From Pteria penguin (lineage: Eukaryota > Mollusca > Bivalvia > Pterioida > Pteriidae), in the NCBI GenBank assembly GCA_035048485.1, contig CM068581.1, forward strand, positions 10,994,864-11,058,863: DNA of 64,000 bases. The letters are read 5' to 3'. Numbering within the stretch: position 1 is the stretch's first letter; every line of letters begins with the position of its first letter. Below, one piece after another: positions 58,481 through 64,000 of this stretch. The notes below the pieces were generated by a model. The model did not search any database. It was not told the origin of the DNA and saw only the letters and a list, made by a program, of their open reading frames with translations. The translations under genes and the position numbers were made by a program.

Positions 58481-59455
58481 TCTGGTAGGTTACTATCGAC
58501 TTCTGCCACAGGGCTCCAACAGAAACTTGATAAACTGCAAACATTTTGTAATGACTGGTGTTTAAACATTAATATCAATAAAACAAAAATAATTATATTT
58601 AACAAGGCTGGAAGATATCTAAAACAGATTTTCTTACTTAATAAACAGAATGTATAGTGTGTCGAGTCATACCGATATTTAGGTATTCATTTTTGCTCAT
58701 CTGGCACATTTGCATTAGCTCAGCGCGAACTTTATAATAAGGCACTTAAAGCTATTTTTGCTCTCCAGATAGATTTTTTCTCAACCCATCCAAAAAAAAA
58801 AAACAACTTCAATTCATGTGTTTGATCATACAATTATTCCGAATCTCTTATACGTAAGCGAAATATGGGGTTCCTTTAATACGTTTACCTCAAGGTTTAG
58901 AAATTCTAACCCCTCATTAGATAAAATTTATTGCTAACACGTTTATGAAAAACTCCACACTCGATTTGGCAAATTTATTTTAGGAGTTCACAAAAAATGT
59001 ACAAATTTTGCCGTAATCTGAGAACTTGGGAGATTTCCGTTATATTACAACATTATTAAACACATGTTGGCATACTGGTATCGGTTAGAAAAACTTGGAG
59101 CCTCTTTTCCAATCCTTAAAGCTGCATTTATTAGTTCTAAGAATGTTCATGCGTGTAAACGTCAATCGTGGTTTGGTTCCCTTGATTATATATTGAATAT
59201 GTTGAATGGAACCAATTTATCCTTATTGAAACCTTTAACTTTAAAAAAGAAGGTGCAGCTCTATCATAAAATCATATTTCATTCAACACTGGCATAAAAT
59301 GAAACAAAATTTTTAAAACGGAAAACTAGAGACATATTTGTTGCATAAAGAAAACTTTCAACTTGAGAAATATTTACTTGTAATCCCTTTCGAACACAGA
59401 AGTAAAACTGTCAGATTCCGGAGATCTTCACACACACTCGAAATTGAACGTGGTA
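58481..59455 (+). pseudogene. LINE ORF2 relic, RT thumb to C-terminal region
   Basis: Text across several frames: 'LQQKLDKLQTFCNDWCLNIN' and 'NKTKIIIFNKAG' (RT block after the catalytic site), then 'ESYRYLGIHFCSSGTFA', 'RFGKFILGVHKKCTNFAV' and 'YWYRLEKLGASFPILKAAF' (59,064-59,297). The order matches the LINE relic at 63.1-64.0 kb ('VDQFCYLGILLNYNGKF', 'CKNILGVKRSTPNAMVFCEL'). The FADD-type catalytic motif is not seen. Many stops and frameshifts. The C-terminal zinc motif has been displaced to 60.3 kb by an insertion. Confidence 0.8.
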
Positions 59456-60292
59456 GAAAGGAGAAATAGGAGTTACTGGCTCAGTTATATGGCAGAGGTC
59501 ACCATGGAGCTATACAATATATGAATAAAAATAATGTACTAGCACATATAACACATTACAAAAATATTTGATTGTAGTGCAATTACGATACCGACTTAGG
59601 ACGGTCATTTAATTTGACAAAAGCCAAATAAATGGTGTGGTTAACCGGTTTACGGGCCCACCTTCCCACTCACCGTAACAGCAGAGCAAACAAAGGACGT
59701 ACATTTAAAAATCTATAAATAATCCTCCATGTAAAGGACAAGGGTCAACAGGTATCGCATATTGAGAGGTCATAAAAATATAAACACGTAAGGTATTGTA
59801 AAACACATAATGATATAAAAATATATGCGACATCAACATGATAAACCGTGCTCTGCCAGTCTGAAGGCGAGCTAAGACCCTAGATCTGTAGGAGTCCCGA
59901 CTAACAGTCAGAGGGAACGAGGTTCAGGACAATGTCTCCTCTGAAAGAGGTGTGTACAAGGCCCGTCACCCACCGCCCTGTGCAACGTTCAAGTAAAAGT
60001 CTGCATAAGGCTGTAGATGGGGTCAAATACAAGACCTATAGTCTTTTTGATGATCTCAATGTCATATTGTCTACTCAGAAGACGTTTGACTATTTTATTA
60101 CATGATAAAATAATGTTATCGGAGCCTTTTACTTTCCTTAGTTTATATACGAGATCACCGTAAAAATTAGGATGGGAAATTCCATTGGATACATACTGTT
60201 GAAAAGAAATATTTCCAAATTTAGGTAGAAGTTCTGAATAAGATCTAAAGAATTTGCGAATGTTTTTTTAGCTTGTGATATCTGAAACAAAG
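59456..60292 (-). mobile_element. Nested insertion with a retroelement-like minus-strand frame
   Basis: Separates the two halves of the LINE ORF2. On its minus strand, 60,275-60,030 is open for at least 83 codons: 'FGNISFQQYVSNGISHPNFY', 'GDLVYKLRKVKG', 'KIVKRLLSRQYDIEIIKKTI' and 'GLVFDP'. I recall similar text as recurrent in bivalve repeats, but cannot name its domain. It may be a separate ORF of a Penelope-like or related retroelement. Borders are approximate and no target duplication was found. Confidence 0.5.
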
Positions 60293-60510
60293 GATTAAGT
60301 AGAGAAGTTAGGTTTTGTAAAAAGTGTTCACTGCATGAGGTAGAGGATGAATTACATTTTCTGTTGAAATGTCCACATAACAACTCTGATAGGGAAACTC
60401 TATTTTTGAAAATTCAAGAAAATTGTGATAATTTCTCTAAACTTAATGATAGAGACAAACTTATTTGGCTTATGACTACAGAGGACATCAATATCCTTGG
60501 CTAATCTTAT
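60293..60510 (+). pseudogene. LINE ORF2 C-terminal zinc motif, displaced
   Basis: The frame 'LSREVRFCKKCSLHEVEDEL' continues 'HFLLKCPHNNS' to 'DRDKLIWLMTTEDINILG' and a stop at about 60,503. The CX2C...HX4C motif corresponds to 'RRLCPLCKDQSEIEDEFHFL' plus 'LKC' in the relic at 63.8 kb. It follows naturally after the text ending at 59,455 ('HTLEIERGRKE'). Confidence 0.8.
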
Positions 60511-61581
60511 ATCCACTATGTGATAAACTCAAATTATCTTTCTGCATGAAATACAAGTGAGGTATATTATACATCCCTAGCATCGTCTCTTGATGTTTCT
60601 TGCAGTCTGGTAATTCCTTTATTTCTTCAATTCATATCATTCAGCTGACTAATCTGCACTTGACATAGGTATAGTACTTGTGTACTTTGTAGCATCGTCT
60701 CCTGATGCCTTTTGCAGTTTGGTCATCGTAAACCTTTATCTATAATTGTCACCTTCAAATTATTATGGTATAATATGGGTATACTACTACTGTCCGCGCC
60801 ACTCACTCTGGAAACTGGAAAATCTGGATTTTCAGTTATTCATCTTCAGAATAATTTCAAAAAGGCAAAACCATTCGATAGAACTTGTTTAGTCGTAACT
60901 TTTGGTGTATGCTATATGTTTGTATGAAGAAGCGTTCATATTTTTTAGAAAAAAAAATTTTTTTTAGATAGGGCGATTTGCATGTTAAATTTTGACTTGA
61001 GGTCGCCAAGTTTCCCATAGACTCAATGTTAAACAACGGCGACGTTTATCACATTGCGCAATCACCCTCTAATATGGGCTGTATCTTATTCCTGATCCCG
61101 ATGCAAATATTTTATTAAAATGGTAATTTCAAAGATATCAGTAATTATATCAAGAGAGTGGTATTTTGTCTTTAAATACTTTGATACACCTCTAAGCATC
61201 AACTTACATATTCATCAATCGGAACACCGTCGCCATTTTTTACAAAAACAGATGCGTACGGAAATGGACGAGTTATTACGAACGACATATTCATATGGAA
61301 AATTAATGCGATAAATCTTTTATACAAGAATAAATATTGTATTATTTATTTATCAGAAGCTGCACAGCTTATAGACATAAAATACATTACAGAATTAATT
61401 ATAAGTATGTAACACCCTTGAGGTCAAGTATATAAGGAGACGATGGAATAATTATGTAAAGTACATGGGCATACACTTATGATTCAATGTATATGAAAAT
61501 ATATAAATTAATCGTTAAGCTAAGTTAAAACATGAACATTTATAAGTATAAAATCAGATTTTATATATAAATAGTATTTGA
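60511..61581. other. Probable LINE 3'UTR, then no supported gene
   Basis: 'agcatcgtctcttgatgttt' near 60,581 and 'agcatcgtctcctgatgcct' near 60,691 form a ~110-bp duplication, perhaps LINE 3'UTR. Short frames at 60,712 and 61,120 have no recognised domain. Confidence 0.35.
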
Positions 61582-62616
61582 CGTAGAATCACAAAAATAT
61601 TATCAGAAATTAAATCTGGCCTTCATAGATATTGCGAAACAGTATATTCCAGAAGTGGAATTAATCAAATGTGGATCCTTAAGAATTCAAAAGAGTTGTT
61701 AGAACATCTAAAATCAAAAAGTTTTACTAAAATTCACTCCATCAAGTCTTTTGACTTTTCGACTCTGTACACAACGATCCCTCATCAGAAATTAAAAGAC
61801 AGATTAGCGGAAATTATTCAAAATGCATTTACTAGTAAAAATGGAAGCCGCAAATTCAAATATATAGTAATAGGCCACGATAAAACTTACTTTGTTAGGG
61901 AAAATTCTGATTCCAAAAATAAATACACTGAAACAGCTGTCATTCAGATGTTGAACTTTCTTATCGATAACATTTTTGTGGTGTTTGGAGGTAAGGTTTT
62001 TCAACAAATTGTCGGCATTCCAATGGGCACTAACTGTGCTCCGCTTCTGGCTGACATATTCCTTTATTCATACGAAGCTGAGTTCATTCAGTCTTTGCTT
62101 TCGCAAGGAAAAAAACAATTGGCTCTTCGCTTCAATTTTACTTACAGATATATAGATGACTTGCTTTCAATTAATAATCCTTCATTCGCGGATTACCTTA
62201 GCATCATCTATCCAAGTGAACTGGAGGTCAAAGAAACCACAGAAACTAGTAATTCTACTTCGTATTTAGATATTATGTTGTCTTTCGACATTAATGGTCA
62301 ATTGAACACCTCACTCTATGACAAACGTGACGATTTCAATTTCGCTATCACAAACTTTCCTTTCATAAGTAGCAACATTCCATCATCGCCCGCATACGGC
62401 GTATTCATATCTCAGTTAATACGTTATTCCAGAGCATGTTCAAATTACAATGACTTTGTTCTGAGGGCTAGGCGACTTTCAGTTAAGCTGCTCAACCAGG
62501 GTTATATATGTGCTAGACTAGCATCGTCACTGAGGAAGTTCTACGGTCGTTACGAGACTCTTATTACTCCATATGATATCTCGTTATCCAGACTTTTAAA
62601 TGATATTCTGGACTGA
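61582..62616 (+). CDS. Penelope-like-element reverse transcriptase, largely intact frame
   Basis: Open without interruption for ~345 codons. ATG 61,669 gives 315 residues, but the frame is open and family-like upstream ('ILSEIKSGLHRYCETVYSRS'), so the true protein begins earlier and is probably 5'-truncated. RT motifs: 'IKSFDFSTLYTTIPHQKLKD' (first catalytic Asp), 'QIVGIPMGTNCAPLLADIFL' and 'FTYRYIDDLLS' with YIDD at 62,149-62,160. Then come 'TSYLDIMLSFDINGQLNTSL', 'YDKRDDFNF' and 'SSLRKFYGRYETLI'. The style fits Penelope-like RTs rather than LINE or LTR types. No GIY-YIG endonuclease is visible in the window. It is the most intact retroelement frame here. Confidence 0.8.
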   Translation, partial: RRITKILSEIKSGLHRYCETVYSRSGINQMWILKNSKELLEHLKSKSFTKIHSIKSFDFSTLYTTIPHQKLKDRLAEIIQNAFTSKNGSRKFKYIVIGHDKTYFVRENSDSKNKYTETAVIQMLNFLIDNIFVVFGGKVFQQIVGIPMGTNCAPLLADIFLYSYEAEFIQSLLSQGKKQLALRFNFTYRYIDDLLSINNPSFADYLSIIYPSELEVKETTETSNSTSYLDIMLSFDINGQLNTSLYDKRDDFNFAITNFPFISSNIPSSPAYGVFISQLIRYSRACSNYNDFVLRARRLSVKLLNQGYICARLASSLRKFYGRYETLITPYDISLSRLLNDILD

Positions 62617-63070
62617 GACCGATTCCGATCACTTTACACAGATTTGACACCTTCTATACTAGAAGGTTACCTACTTCGACTTCTCCATATATAGATACAT
62701 ATGGAATTCACACGATTTGACTCTTTCTACGGGGTATATGTGACGGGTGTTGCTAGCAAGCAGGAGGTGCTCACTCTCCCCGGGCACCTGATCTCACTCC
62801 ATCATAGGGGTTCACATATGCTCTTCAAGTAGACATATTTTGTTATTTTCCATTTGTTTTTCATTTTCACTGATTTTGTATGTCCTATGGTTTCATGATT
62901 TTTGGATTTGTGGTTTGGATTTATCCATCATCTTTACATGTATATCAGACATACACACAGAAGATAAAAATAAACAATGAAGTATTATAGATGTTTATAC
63001 ACATGAATCAGTTCTTAATTTGGTGGCATGAAAAATAAATTTACCCAAGCCACATAGCTAGCATTATTAA
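62617..63070 (+). other. 3' region of the Penelope-like element
   Basis: Contains 'ggcatatatgtgacgggtgt'-like sequence near 62,735 and 'gcaagcaggaggtgctcact' followed by 'ccccgggcacctgatctcac'. These also occur, more diverged, at 2,985-3,075 (minus strand) and are related to the 'caccggtc' dispersed repeats. No further coding seen. Confidence 0.45.
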
Positions 63071-63071
63071 A

Positions 63072-64000
63072 CCACATGAAAAATGGTCATACGAAGGTAA
63101 CACATTAGAAATTGTAGACCAGTTTTGTTATCTGGGCATATTGTTAAATTATAATGGTAAATTTCAGCAAACCCAAAAACAACTTTCTCTCCAGTGTCGA
63201 AAAGCAGTATTTGCATTAAAAAGAAAATGTTTTAACTATCAACTTAATCATGTGACGCTTTTATCTTTGTTTGATACATATATATCAAGTATTGCATTTT
63301 ATGGTTCAGAGGTTTGGGGATTTCACGCAGCCCCTGATATCGAGAGAGTGCATTTAGATTTTTGCAAAAATATTCTAGGAGTAAAAAGATCAACTCCAAA
63401 TGCAATGGTATTTTGTGAATTGGGAAGATTTCCTCTGTCTTGTATAAGACAATTTAGAATAATAAAATACTGGCTTAAATTGATTAATTCCAACAATTGT
63501 ATTTTAAAAGGTTGTTATAATTTTTTATATGAAGAATTTTTGACCAACATAAAATGTAAAAATTGGGTTTTTCATGTATATAATATCTTTCAACAAAGTG
63601 GACTTGGTTAAGTTTGGTCAAATCATGGCTCAATGACTCAAGATTTTATTTTATGTGTAACAAAACAAAGAATTTTTGACATATGCAGACATACATTCCA
63701 AACATATTTGAAAAAACCAATTTCTTCTAAATACAAAAAACTTATTTGTAAAATACGCTTATCAGCTCATAATCTTGCAGTTGAAACTGGTCGTTACAGA
63801 AAAGTTCCTGTGGAAAGACGGTTATGCCCTCTATGTAAAGACCAGTCCGAAATTGAAGATGAATTTCATTTTTTACTAAAATGTCCCTTTTACCAACCAT
63901 TTAGACAAAAGTTTATTAAGAAATATTACTATATCTGGCCCTCAGTCTTTAAATTAATTCAGTTACTAACCACGCAAAACACCAAAGAACTATGCGGTTT
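63072..64000 (+). pseudogene. LINE ORF2 relic, C-terminal region, runs off the window
   Basis: One frame from about 63,072 to the window end with a single TAA at 63,609. It begins 'HEKWSYEGNTLEIVDQFCYL', the post-RT 'FCYLG' block. Next come 'DTYISSIAFYGSEVWGF', 'CKNILGVKRSTPNAMVFCEL', 'KLICKIRLSAHNLAVETGRY' and the zinc motif 'RRLCPLCKDQSEIEDEFHFL' plus 'LKC' at about 63,816-63,893. It is related to the relic at 58.5-60.5 kb but far better preserved. The catalytic RT core is absent, so this is a 5'-truncated copy. It continues beyond the right edge. Confidence 0.85.

Overview
The window is eukaryotic, AT-rich and mostly non-coding. It carries split genes with GT/AG introns, retrotransposons, TIR transposons, tRNA-derived SINEs, microsatellites and long A/T and C/G homopolymers. 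The mixture of repeat families suggests a mollusc, most likely a bivalve: SINEs with a conserved central domain, elements opening with an 'aagaggcccaag' hairpin and filled with ~145-bp tandem units, and arrays of 'gggccataacttcttacc'-type diverged repeats. That placement is inference from remembered family resemblance, not from a search.

Layout. 0-5 kb: foldback palindromes and a diverged tandem-repeat element containing a SINE. 6.4-7.1 kb: an internally deleted mariner with its TIRs. 9.2-11.3 kb: a 5'-truncated L1-like LINE on the minus strand, with a clean target-site duplication. 11.8-13.3 kb: a SINE and a dispersed repeat. 13.7-24.8 kb: a decayed Gypsy LTR retrotransposon (gag, protease relic, RT, RNase H, integrase and an extra zinc-finger reading frame downstream of integrase). 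It is split by a second L1-like LINE at 18,292-21,872 flanked by a 13-bp target duplication. 25-35 kb: short tandem repeats, SINEs, two elements of the 'aggcccaagtgggcct' family and a 2.2-kb element with ~440-500-bp inverted arms. 37-41 kb: the one convincing host gene, a three-exon SERF (small EDRK-rich factor) homologue on the minus strand, with an NRF1-type palindrome ~100 bp upstream of the ATG. TIR elements, several with 9-bp target duplications, cluster in its first intron and just upstream. 42-46 kb: a LINE relic, a MITE and an inverted copy of the diverged tandem-repeat element. 46.5-51 kb: an 'aaaacatttt'-rich TIR element, an orphan acidic reading frame and a 45-bp minisatellite. 53.6-55.5 kb: a third 'aggcccaag' element with about twelve 145-bp units. 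56-64 kb: LINE relics, including an ORF1-like frame with an SGNH/GDSL-type domain, plus a nearly intact Penelope-like reverse transcriptase frame.

The coding sequences do not form a pathway. The region is best read as one small host gene in a nest of mobile elements, several of which can be placed in order of insertion from target duplications. The most useful leads are the zinc-finger frame in the Gypsy element, the 145-bp units that each carry two CCAAT boxes and a YY1-like motif, the back-to-back 9-bp target duplications at the SERF promoter, and the SGNH ORF1 relic that stays in one frame for 1.7 kb with only four stop codons.
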